NCBI GenBank assembly: GCA_020846515.1
Contig: JADLDX010000939.1
Coordinates: 1-6,241, forward strand
Length of the DNA stretch: 6,241 nt
Reading direction: 5' to 3'
Origin: Pirellulaceae bacterium
GTDB lineage: Bacteria > Planctomycetota > Planctomycetia > Pirellulales > Pirellulaceae
The translations under genes were made by a program, and so were the position numbers. The notes under the pieces were generated by a model, which saw only the letters and a program-made list of their open reading frames with translations, searched no databases and was not told the DNA's origin. Positions 1-6,241 of this stretch are shown here, piece after piece. Each line of letters begins with the position of its first letter. The stretch's first letter is position 1.

Positions 1-1
1 A

Positions 2-71
2 AACAGGGTGCAGTAGCGCCTGTATTTTCGACCCTCCCGGCCGCTGCGCTGGGAGGGTTAGTTCGGCTGTG
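2..71. repeat. Intergenic hairpin repeat, copy 1
   Basis: This is a roughly 70-bp element with a perfect 8-bp inverted repeat, ACCCTCCC (31-38) and GGGAGGGT (51-58), around a 12-nt loop. A TATTTTCG stretch precedes the stem, and TTAGTTCGGCTGTG follows it. A second copy lies about 142 bp further on (146-213), matching on both sides of the stem: AACAGG at the left edge and 20 of 21 bases across the right arm and beyond (51-71 versus 193-213). The loops differ. It looks like a dispersed palindromic intergenic element rather than a gene. Whether it occurs genome-wide cannot be seen here. Confidence 0.8.
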
Positions 72-73
72 GG

Positions 74-117
74 CGAATCGCCCCGCGACTCGTCAAGTAC
101 TTCGCTGCTGACTCGTC
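74..117. repeat. 21-bp imperfect palindrome, single copy plus a degenerate copy
   Basis: Positions 74-94 carry left arm CGAATCGC, loop CCC and right arm GCGACTCG followed by TC. This is the same unit found four times upstream of the kinase at 5965-6076, differing only in the loop (CCC instead of TCC). Positions about 99-117 end in the same GACTCGTC and look like a decayed copy with one deletion and several substitutions. The element sits between the two ACCCTCCC hairpin repeats, so two repeat families are interleaved here. A stray third ACCCTCCC arm lies at 132-139 without its own right-hand partner. Confidence 0.7.
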
Positions 118-145
118 TGTGCGGCGCAGGCACCCTCCCCGAAAG

Positions 146-213
146 AACAGGCTGCAGCGCGTGTTTTTTCGACCCTCCCATTGCTACGCAGCGGGAGGGT
201 TAGTTCTGCTGTG
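146..213. repeat. Hairpin repeat, copy 2, overlapping the kinase stop codon
   Basis: This is the second copy of the element at 2-71. ACCCTCCC (172-179) pairs with GGGAGGGT (193-200) over a 13-nt loop, in which TGC (182-184) and GCA (188-190) can extend the structure. The right arm ends at position 200, the last base of the kinase TAA stop (200-202). The conserved sequence beyond the arm encodes the final Gln-Gln-Asn and part of the preceding Thr. As a structure just after the stop it could slow RNA polymerase or protect the mRNA 3' end. It is not a canonical intrinsic terminator for the kinase: on the minus strand the stem is followed by CGAAAAAA, not a U-tract. Confidence 0.8.
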
Positions 214-3200
214 TGATCTGAATGATCAACGTCTCTGGTTGGCTGTTGGCGGATCGGCCGAGGTGATCGGTTAAACTCAATTCGAAACTGCGTTGTATGT
301 TTGCGTTCGCAGAACTGCTCGGGGTGTCAGCGTCGTCAGCACTCTCAGCTGCCTTGGTGTGACGCTGATAGGCCAAGTGACGAATCAATTGTTGGGCAGC
401 CGTAAAAGTTACGGACGGTCCAAAGGATATCTCCAAACTGTTCGGCGTTGGCTGCAGTATCTCGCCCACCTCGATCGATTCGTCCGTCGGGGCATGGTAG
501 TAAAGCTTGCCACGCGCGACGGAAAACATACCGTCACGCATGTCCAGGCTGATGTTCTCCAATTGCGAGTCATCGTCTTCTGTCTTCAGGTCGGCATTAG
601 TGTCGGCAATTTGTTTTGCCGGTCGCAAACTGAATTTGGCTAACTTAAGATCGTTCGTATCGGGCTGGCTAATACGTGCCATAGGATCGATGAGCATGGG
701 ATCAGACGGTTTATAGGAGAGCGATGGCTTGGACAATCGCAGGGCCGGTGGCACGCGTTCCGCTGGCCAAATCACCGCCAGGCCATCAGCACCAGCGGTA
801 AGCACATCCTGACCACGTGGTGAAAACTCGGCTGATGTCGTAGCACCCGTATGGTAATTCAACGACATAATCTCGCCCGCTTCCGACTCGACGGCCACTG
901 TCGGTGAATCGCTGGCAGGTTGAGCCAAGCGTGCGGACATTTGTTCGAGGTTATCGAGGTCCCATAACTTAACGCTCGAATCCTGACTGCTGGATATCAA
1001 TCGCAAACCATCGTGTGAGAAGCCGACCGAGCGAATGGGCGCCAAGTGACCGATCAGCTTCGTAACCTCTTGACGCAAGGCCACCGACCAAAGTCGAATC
1101 GTTTTGTCGTGACCGCCCGAAGCGATCCATTGACCATCCGGTGAGAATTCAGCGCACGAGACCGCATCGGCATGGCCCTCCAACCGAAATAGTTGTGTCA
1201 GTGATCGGGCGTCATGCACGCGTATGCGTTGGTCATCGCACGCGATGACCAACGTCTGACCATCGGGCGAGTATTTGACCGAATTGCCGCGCACGCCTCG
1301 GCCCGCGATTTGTCCACTGGCTACTGCTTGGGCTGCGGCGACATCCCAGAGCACCACTTTTCCATCAGCCCCGGTGCTCACCAGCGACCGATCGTCGGCT
1401 GAAAAAGCGAGGTCCAGTACCGCGAACTTATGCCCACCTAGCAATTTGCGTTCAGATTTGAGGGTGCGCGAATTCCAAATCGTGATGCTGCCATCTTCGT
1501 TACCAGCAGCGATGCGTTGAGAGTCGCTGGAATAATCCAAACAATACACGCTGGCGCTAGGGCGAAAGTGCATCAACTCAGCGTTGTCGCTCAGTCTAAA
1601 GAGTCTGGCGCCCTTGCCACCATAGGTCAGTAGTCGTGTGCCGTCGTTGGTAATCGTGGCTCCCCAAATAGAACTGTTCAGTACCCGCGCCGAGCCAACA
1701 GGTTTCCAACTTTCATTGGCCGGCGTCCATTGCCAGATCTCTTTGCGCGAGTTGGCCAGATTTGAGGTGGTAACCAAGACATCGGATGTCGAGGGAATGA
1801 GGGAAACCTCTTGCACAAACCGGTTGTCCAGGTCACGCGTGGCTATCTGCTGCCCAGTGGTAACATCCCACAACCATAAACGCGACCCACCGCGATCAAG
1901 TGTAGCGGCGGTGGCCAGGAATCGACCGTCGCTGGAAAGGGCAGCCGTTTGAACAGCGAATCCATGCCGCAGGCGACTGGTGCGCGCCTCTTTTCCATCG
2001 GCTACGTTCCACCATGCGGCCGTGCCATCAGCACTGACCGTCAGCACGCTGGCTGAACCGGTGGTAGCCTGAGTATTCGGTAGAACGAACGCAGCGACAA
2101 CGGAATCTGCATGTCCCGATACACGCTGTACTAGTTGTCCATCGCGCGCATTCCAAAATTCACAGCTACCATTTTTGTTGCCGACGAAAATCCATTCGCC
2201 GCCATCGGATATGGCCACGCAAGATGGTTCCGCGAATACGGTCTGCGTGGCCGCGCCAGCCTCTTGCGTACGCATTCTGCGCTGAGTGCCCAGCGTGGGC
2301 AAGTCGCACACGCAGACACCTTGTTCGTCGCCAGCTGCGACCAGCCATTGTCCGTCGCGCGAAACAGCAAAGGCGGCGTTGTTTCCAGCATGCTTCAGCA
2401 CGGCCTGCTCACTGCCCTCGTCGATATCCCAGACGCGCAGACTGTTATCACCAGCCGCCGTAATCAGATGGGTTCCGTCAGAGGACAGATGCGCGCGATT
2501 GGTTAAGTATTCGTGACCTTCGCTCAGCAGCCCTAGGGATTGACCAGTGGTCGTGTTCCATAGTGCCAGCGTGCCGTCTTCATAAGCTGTGGCCACTGTC
2601 TCACCGTTCGGCGCGTAATGCGCATCGGTAATGGCTGCATGTCGATCGCCCAATAGCAACTGCTCTGAGTAATCCGCGATTCGCCAACGTCGCCATGAGC
2701 GGTCCAAGGCACCCGAATACACATATTGGTTATCATACGAAAAACAACAACTGCGAATCCAACCTCCATGCCCTCGCAGTCTCATCAATGGCTGGTTGGA
2801 AGTGGTCACATCTGCTTCACCGCTGTCATAGTAAGCATCGGCTGCGTCTGTATTAGTGCGCGTAATCGGCGAGATGCGTCGCTGGGATGTCAATTGCATA
2901 GAGGAACGTGGCTTGGAACTGCTCGTCGGCGAGCGCCAGACATAGACACAGTTATCGTTGCCCGCCGACAGCATGTATTGACCGTCTACGGAAAAGCGGA
3001 CGTCATTGATCGAGCCTGTGTGGCCTTGGAACGAAATAAACTTTGGCGCTGGCAATTCTTCGCCTTGCACTTGACGTCGAACATCGGCCAGCCGTCTGGC
3101 TTCATCATGAGTTGGATCGACGTCCCAGACGAGAATTTGTGGCTGCGCACCGGCCGAGGCAACCTGTCGTCCGTCCGTGGTAAAGGCCAAACACAAGACG

Positions 3201-5944
3201 GCCCCTTTGTGTCCATTGAATCGCTGCACTTCGCTGCCACTTTGAGCATCAAATAGTCGCACAGCGCCGTCCAGACTGGCGGTGCCCACCCAGCGGTTAT
3301 CCGGGGAGAAGCGGACAGCGGTGACTTCATCCATATGTCCCAGCAAGGTCGCGGTGCGGACAGGTTCACGCCACTTCCACACATGACCAACGCGTCGGTC
3401 ATCACCTACGACCAGGTAAGTGGCCTGCGGATCGTTGGAGAATGCAGCTGTGAGAGCAACAGACATCTCTAAAGAGATTGTTTGCTCAAGTTTCGGTGCC
3501 GCAACTGGTTCGCCCTGCCGCGGCATTTGCCAGACTTTCACACTTCCCGTTTGTTCGTCTTCACTGCCACAGGTTAGCAGCCACTGTCCAGATGGATCAA
3601 AGTCCAAATCGCGAAGGGTTTTTCCATGGCGAAACGTAAGCGTCGGGAGTTCGGCATCCGCTTGCCAGAGTTGGCACTCACCCGAACTCAGACCAACGGC
3701 GATCCATTGACCGTCGGCAGAGACATCCAGTGCTTCAACGGAAACATCAATGGTATGGGTTGATACAACTGGTGAGCCGATATCGCTTCGTCCGCCTTGG
3801 ATCAAGTAACGATAACGTCCCCATTCCCAATGTCGAAGTTTCGATTTAGCGGCCGACCGTGTCTGTCGGTCGAGCACTTCAGCGGCTACGGTAAAGCCAT
3901 TCTGCTCGATGCTGGCACCGACCAATCCAGCCTCAGCAAAATAAGAACTCTCCTCGGCCTTCTGCTTCTGGGCGACCGATTCCAAACGCGCCAACTCAGC
4001 ATTCTGACGAGCTTCCTCGGCGCGACGACGCTGCGCATCAGCCAACAAGCTTTGTCGATTTGCTGACTCCTTCTGTGTCTCGGCCTCGGCTGTAGCTTTA
4101 TTAGCAAGTTCGACCTGATTCTTAAGTCCAATCTGCGCTCGTTCGAGATCCAGTTGCTTCTGCGAAGCCTCCGTCAACAGATTCAGAATAACGGTAATGG
4201 CAATCGAACCAGCGGTAACGATAAACGCCGTAAGGGCGACAGCCACGCGTTTGAAAAGTCTCAAGCGAGTCTGACGTGCCATTCGCTCTCGTTCGGATGC
4301 CTTCAGTTTACCGATCAGCGAATGGTGTTCTGGATCGGTCTCACTTAGCAAAGACAGCCCCAGATCGACGTCGCCTTTTTCCAGAGCCGCCTGGGCGTGA
4401 GCCAATGTAGACCGCTTAAGCCCTTCCAGGGCTAGCGTATTTTCGGCCCACATCGACAAGGCTTCTTCGAACGCAAAGGTGGCCCGTGAAAACTTCTGAT
4501 AACTCTTGTTGTTAATCGCTTCGGCCAAATCGATTTCGGCATTGTCCGACAGGGTGATACTGTCGCTGTGCGATTGGTAGAGTCGAATCGCTGCTTGGAA
4601 GTCCTGCACGCTGCGATAGCGCCGACGCGGGACCGTCGACATACTTTTGTTGGCGATCTCCATCAATTCGCCAGTCACATCCGTTTCGACAATCAGATTC
4701 TCTGCGGCGTTGAGCAGACAATTCATGACGTCGTGGCCGTAATGCGGCGGGCGACCGGTGAGAATCTCAAACAGGATGGCGCCCAGCAGATACACATCGG
4801 CCGACTGGGTGATCTTTTCGACGGACCCCTTGGCCATCTCGGGCGCCATGTAAGCTGGCGTACCGCCCATCGCTTGCGAGCGCAAGATGCTGGCCGATTT
4901 GCGAAACTCTGCAGTGGGCAGCGCGATCCCCCAGTCCATCACGAGCACTTCGCCGAAGCTGCCCAGCATGACGTTCTCGGGCTTTAAATCACGATGGATC
5001 ACCCCGCGCGAATGGGCAAAGGCAACGGCATCTGCCACCTTCAGGAGGATATCCAGATTCTCACGCAAGCTCTTCGTACCAATCACGCGATCCCAAGGCG
5101 TGCCGACGACATTTTTCATCGAATAGAAAAGTTCGCCCGATGTACTTCGTCCCAAATCATAAATGGGAACAATGTTGGGGTGATCGAGTTCTCCGGTCAG
5201 TACCGCTTCGGCTAAAAACTTGTCGCGATGATCCTGGCGATGTCGATAATCATCGCGCAGCATCTTAATGGCTACCGTGCGATCGATCGATGCCTGACGA
5301 CCCGCATATACAACGCCCACGCCACCTTGCCCAATGATCTCGAGCAGTTCATAGTCAACTGGATTTTCTGGATCGGGCTCGACATTGGGCGCTCGAAGTG
5401 CGCGTGGTTGGATGGAGAAGACAGTATCTGAGACCGTTTGCTCTTGTGCTGGCCCTTTAAGTGTTGATAGCGGACCGTTGGCATACTGGATCGAATCTCT
5501 CCACAGCGCTTCTATTTGTGGTCGATCGTTCGTCGAGCCTGTGTTGGCTGCTGAGCCCGTGTTGATGGCTGAGTTCGTATTGACGGCTGGGTTCGTGTTG
5601 ACGGTTGAGTCTTGAGTTGGCTCTGTTGCGGCCAGTGGCTGGGCTGGTATGGCTGGTATGGCTGCACTTTCGCCAGCCGCAATTTGTCGATCTGAGTCTT
5701 CAAACTCTGAAATTCTACTGGGACGGTAGTCTGTTTGTTCAGAGGGCGAGTCCAAATCGAACGCGTTAATGTCAAAGGTGTCGTTGACCAGATCTGGCGT
5801 TTGGTCTCTAGGTGGTGTGGGCGCTGATGCGACGCTGGTTTCGATTTCTTCAGTCCAATGCACAATACCGCCGCATCGCGGGCACCGACCCTCGCGGAGT
5901 TCCAGCTCACTACAATCAAGTTGGCAGAACGGACAATTTTGCAT
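200..5944 (-). CDS. Giant transmembrane Ser/Thr protein kinase with WD40 repeats and a beta-rich C-terminal domain
   Basis: This is a 1914-residue Hanks-type kinase receptor, probably transferring ATP phosphate to Ser/Thr of unknown substrates. Seen in order: a putative zinc ribbon (C4, C7, C21, C24); an Ala/Pro/Thr/Asn-rich linker; and a kinase domain at about 198-455. The kinase has a glycine loop (G205, G207, G210), VAIK lysine K227, helix-C glutamate E246, HRDLKPEN (D319, K321, N324), DWG in place of DFG (D337), APE (367-369) and D383, so all expected catalytic residues are present. A helical TPR-like stretch (465-545), a basic run (R558-R566), one membrane helix (567-590), a coiled coil (592-668) and an HWEWGRY linker (705-711) follow. 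About 21 WD40 repeats span 733-1727, and a cadherin-like beta domain ends the chain (1797-1912). The basic residues before the helix suggest kinase inside, propellers outside. The ATG at 5944 is well supported: an in-frame TGA lies three codons upstream (5951-5953), the zinc knuckle starts at residue 4, and the next Met is residue 228. No strong Shine-Dalgarno precedes it. The frame is intact throughout. Kinase and WD40 calls are firm; the zinc ribbon, TPR-like and C-terminal calls are weaker. Confidence 0.96.
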   Translation of the reverse strand: MQNCPFCQLDCSELELREGRCPRCGGIVHWTEEIETSVASAPTPPRDQTPDLVNDTFDINAFDLDSPSEQTDYRPSRISEFEDSDRQIAAGESAAIPAIPAQPLAATEPTQDSTVNTNPAVNTNSAINTGSAANTGSTNDRPQIEALWRDSIQYANGPLSTLKGPAQEQTVSDTVFSIQPRALRAPNVEPDPENPVDYELLEIIGQGGVGVVYAGRQASIDRTVAIKMLRDDYRHRQDHRDKFLAEAVLTGELDHPNIVPIYDLGRSTSGELFYSMKNVVGTPWDRVIGTKSLRENLDILLKVADAVAFAHSRGVIHRDLKPENVMLGSFGEVLVMDWGIALPTAEFRKSASILRSQAMGGTPAYMAPEMAKGSVEKITQSADVYLLGAILFEILTGRPPHYGHDVMNCLLNAAENLIVETDVTGELMEIANKSMSTVPRRRYRSVQDFQAAIRLYQSHSDSITLSDNAEIDLAEAINNKSYQKFSRATFAFEEALSMWAENTLALEGLKRSTLAHAQAALEKGDVDLGLSLLSETDPEHHSLIGKLKASERERMARQTRLRLFKRVAVALTAFIVTAGSIAITVILNLLTEASQKQLDLERAQIGLKNQVELANKATAEAETQKESANRQSLLADAQRRRAEEARQNAELARLESVAQKQKAEESSYFAEAGLVGASIEQNGFTVAAEVLDRQTRSAAKSKLRHWEWGRYRYLIQGGRSDIGSPVVSTHTIDVSVEALDVSADGQWIAVGLSSGECQLWQADAELPTLTFRHGKTLRDLDFDPSGQWLLTCGSEDEQTGSVKVWQMPRQGEPVAAPKLEQTISLEMSVALTAAFSNDPQATYLVVGDDRRVGHVWKWREPVRTATLLGHMDEVTAVRFSPDNRWVGTASLDGAVRLFDAQSGSEVQRFNGHKGAVLCLAFTTDGRQVASAGAQPQILVWDVDPTHDEARRLADVRRQVQGEELPAPKFISFQGHTGSINDVRFSVDGQYMLSAGNDNCVYVWRSPTSSSKPRSSMQLTSQRRISPITRTNTDAADAYYDSGEADVTTSNQPLMRLRGHGGWIRSCCFSYDNQYVYSGALDRSWRRWRIADYSEQLLLGDRHAAITDAHYAPNGETVATAYEDGTLALWNTTTGQSLGLLSEGHEYLTNRAHLSSDGTHLITAAGDNSLRVWDIDEGSEQAVLKHAGNNAAFAVSRDGQWLVAAGDEQGVCVCDLPTLGTQRRMRTQEAGAATQTVFAEPSCVAISDGGEWIFVGNKNGSCEFWNARDGQLVQRVSGHADSVVAAFVLPNTQATTGSASVLTVSADGTAAWWNVADGKEARTSRLRHGFAVQTAALSSDGRFLATAATLDRGGSRLWLWDVTTGQQIATRDLDNRFVQEVSLIPSTSDVLVTTSNLANSRKEIWQWTPANESWKPVGSARVLNSSIWGATITNDGTRLLTYGGKGARLFRLSDNAELMHFRPSASVYCLDYSSDSQRIAAGNEDGSITIWNSRTLKSERKLLGGHKFAVLDLAFSADDRSLVSTGADGKVVLWDVAAAQAVASGQIAGRGVRGNSVKYSPDGQTLVIACDDQRIRVHDARSLTQLFRLEGHADAVSCAEFSPDGQWIASGGHDKTIRLWSVALRQEVTKLIGHLAPIRSVGFSHDGLRLISSSQDSSVKLWDLDNLEQMSARLAQPASDSPTVAVESEAGEIMSLNYHTGATTSAEFSPRGQDVLTAGADGLAVIWPAERVPPALRLSKPSLSYKPSDPMLIDPMARISQPDTNDLKLAKFSLRPAKQIADTNADLKTEDDDSQLENISLDMRDGMFSVARGKLYYHAPTDESIEVGEILQPTPNSLEISFGPSVTFTAAQQLIRHLAYQRHTKAAESADDADTPSSSANANIQRSFELSLTDHLGRSANSQPETLIIQITQQN
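5541..5612 (-). repeat. Coding 18-bp tandem repeat (four units) in the kinase N-terminal linker
   Basis: Four consecutive 18-bp units begin at 5541, 5559, 5577 and 5595, each starting GTGTTG or GTATTG on the plus strand. In the kinase frame they encode hexapeptides of the type DSTVNT, NPAVNT, NSAINT and GSAANT, at about residues 112-135. The unit is a multiple of three, so copy-number change keeps the frame. A shorter 9-bp repeat (GGCTGGTAT, about 5642-5664) encoding Pro-Ala-Ile lies next to it. The segment is a low-complexity, probably disordered spacer between the zinc ribbon and the kinase domain. Confidence 0.85.
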
Positions 5945-5964
5945 AAGCTTTCACATCCCGTAGG

Positions 5965-6076
5965 CGAATCGCTCCGCGACTCGTCGAATCCCGTACCCGA
6001 ATCGCTCCGCGACTCGTCCCAGTAGGCGAATTGCTCCGCAACTCGCCCCATTAAACGAATCGCTCCGCGACTCGTC
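5965..6076. repeat. Four tandem 21-bp palindromic repeats upstream of the kinase start
   Basis: Copies lie at 5965-5985, 5998-6018, 6027-6047 and 6056-6076, spaced 33, 29 and 29 bp start to start. Each has left arm CGAATCGC, loop TCC and right arm GCGACTCG, pairing at seven of eight positions. The third copy has CGAATTGC and GCAACTCG: a C-to-T change in the left arm matched by G-to-A in the right arm, which keeps the base pair. The array begins only about 20 bp upstream of the kinase ATG, so it probably lies in the kinase promoter or 5' leader. A fifth copy is at 74-94 beyond the other end of the gene. Function is unknown; roles as an RNA structure, protein-binding site or mobile palindromic element are all possible. 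Confidence 0.85.
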
Positions 6077-6155
6077 CCCTCTTGGCTGTCAATTACTACA
6101 TTACTCTATCCATGTGATAGTCTCTGCTGACTTAGTGCAAAGGGATACTGGGTAG

Positions 6156-6185
6156 CCACCGTCGCCAGACGGTGGACTCGTCTGG
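6156..6185. repeat. Hairpin-forming palindrome with two competing stems
   Basis: CCACCGTC (6156-6163) and GACGGTGG (6168-6175) form a perfect 8-bp stem with loop GCCA. An alternative perfect 7-bp stem pairs CCAGACG (6165-6171) with CGTCTGG (6179-6185). The two share bases and so exclude each other. The region lies about 210-240 bp upstream of the kinase ATG with no recognisable gene around it. There is no T-run next to it on either strand, so an intrinsic terminator is not supported. It is most likely another dispersed intergenic palindrome. Confidence 0.6.
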
Positions 6186-6202
6186 AGGCGAAATCTACCG
6201 CT

Positions 6203-6220
6203 TGGTACCAGCGAATTCGC
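6203..6220. repeat. Two adjacent short perfect palindromes
   Basis: TGGTACCA (6203-6210) and GCGAATTCGC (6211-6220) are perfect palindromes directly abutting one another. Sites this short can occur by chance. Their adjacency in a gene-free stretch makes a dimeric protein-binding site conceivable, but nothing else in the sequence supports one. Confidence 0.3.
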
Positions 6221-6241
6221 ATCTTGACTAACTGCCAATTG

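Noticed and set aside
164..200. Intrinsic terminator for the kinase gene
   Set aside because: The stem is strong, but on the transcribed minus-strand side it is followed by CGAAAAAA and not by a U-tract. The T-run lies on the wrong side.
2726..3256. A 176-codon plus-strand ORF inside the kinase gene
   Set aside because: It lies antisense to continuous WD40 coding sequence, has no recognisable domain and fits a shadow frame, as do the other ORFs within 200-5944.
5512..6051. A 179-codon minus-strand ORF whose start lies in the palindromic repeat array
   Set aside because: Its first part is read from the tandem repeats (DESRSDS repeated) and the rest overlaps the kinase N-terminus in another frame, with a low-complexity product of no recognisable domain.
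5965..6076. CRISPR-like array of palindromic repeats
   Set aside because: The gaps between repeats are only 8-12 bp, too short for spacers, and no cas gene is present.
6087..6092. Perfect TTGACA on the minus strand as a -35 box for the kinase
   Set aside because: The expected -10 position about 17 bp downstream reads CGCGGA inside the repeat array, so no promoter pair can be supported.

Overview
The window holds one very large minus-strand gene, from 5944 down to 200, between two short repeat-rich non-coding flanks (1-199 and 5945-6241). The single 1914-residue product looks planctomycete, most likely from the Pirellulaceae/Rhodopirellula side. The reasons are a giant Hanks-type Ser/Thr kinase fused to WD40 propellers, a DWG instead of DFG motif, an HWEWGRY-type linker before the WD repeats, a C-terminal beta-rich domain resembling those of planctomycete surface proteins, moderate GC content, and no clear Shine-Dalgarno site. 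The taxonomic call is an inference from family knowledge, not from a search.

The protein reads, N to C: a putative zinc ribbon with two CPxC knuckles (4-24); a low-complexity linker with a hexapeptide tandem repeat; a complete and apparently catalytically competent kinase domain (about 198-455); a helical TPR-like stretch (about 465-545); one transmembrane helix (about 567-590) preceded by a strongly basic segment; a coiled coil (about 592-668); a conserved-looking linker (about 675-718); about 21 WD40 repeats (about 733-1727); and a cadherin-like beta domain (about 1797-1912). The basic residues before the helix predict kinase inside and propellers outside the cytoplasmic membrane. That would make it a transmembrane receptor kinase with a large extracytoplasmic scaffold. 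Its ligand and substrates cannot be read from the sequence.

Left flank, 1-199 (downstream of the gene): two copies of a roughly 70-bp element, each with a perfect 8-bp ACCCTCCC/GGGAGGGT stem. The second copy runs into the gene and supplies its stop codon and last residues. Between them lies one copy of a 21-bp imperfect palindrome plus a degenerate copy. Right flank, 5945-6241 (upstream of the gene): four tandem copies of the same 21-bp palindrome, then a separate 8-bp hairpin with a competing stem, then two short perfect palindromes. I found no RNA gene, transposase, CRISPR array or second credible protein gene. The gene appears to be transcribed alone as far as the window shows.
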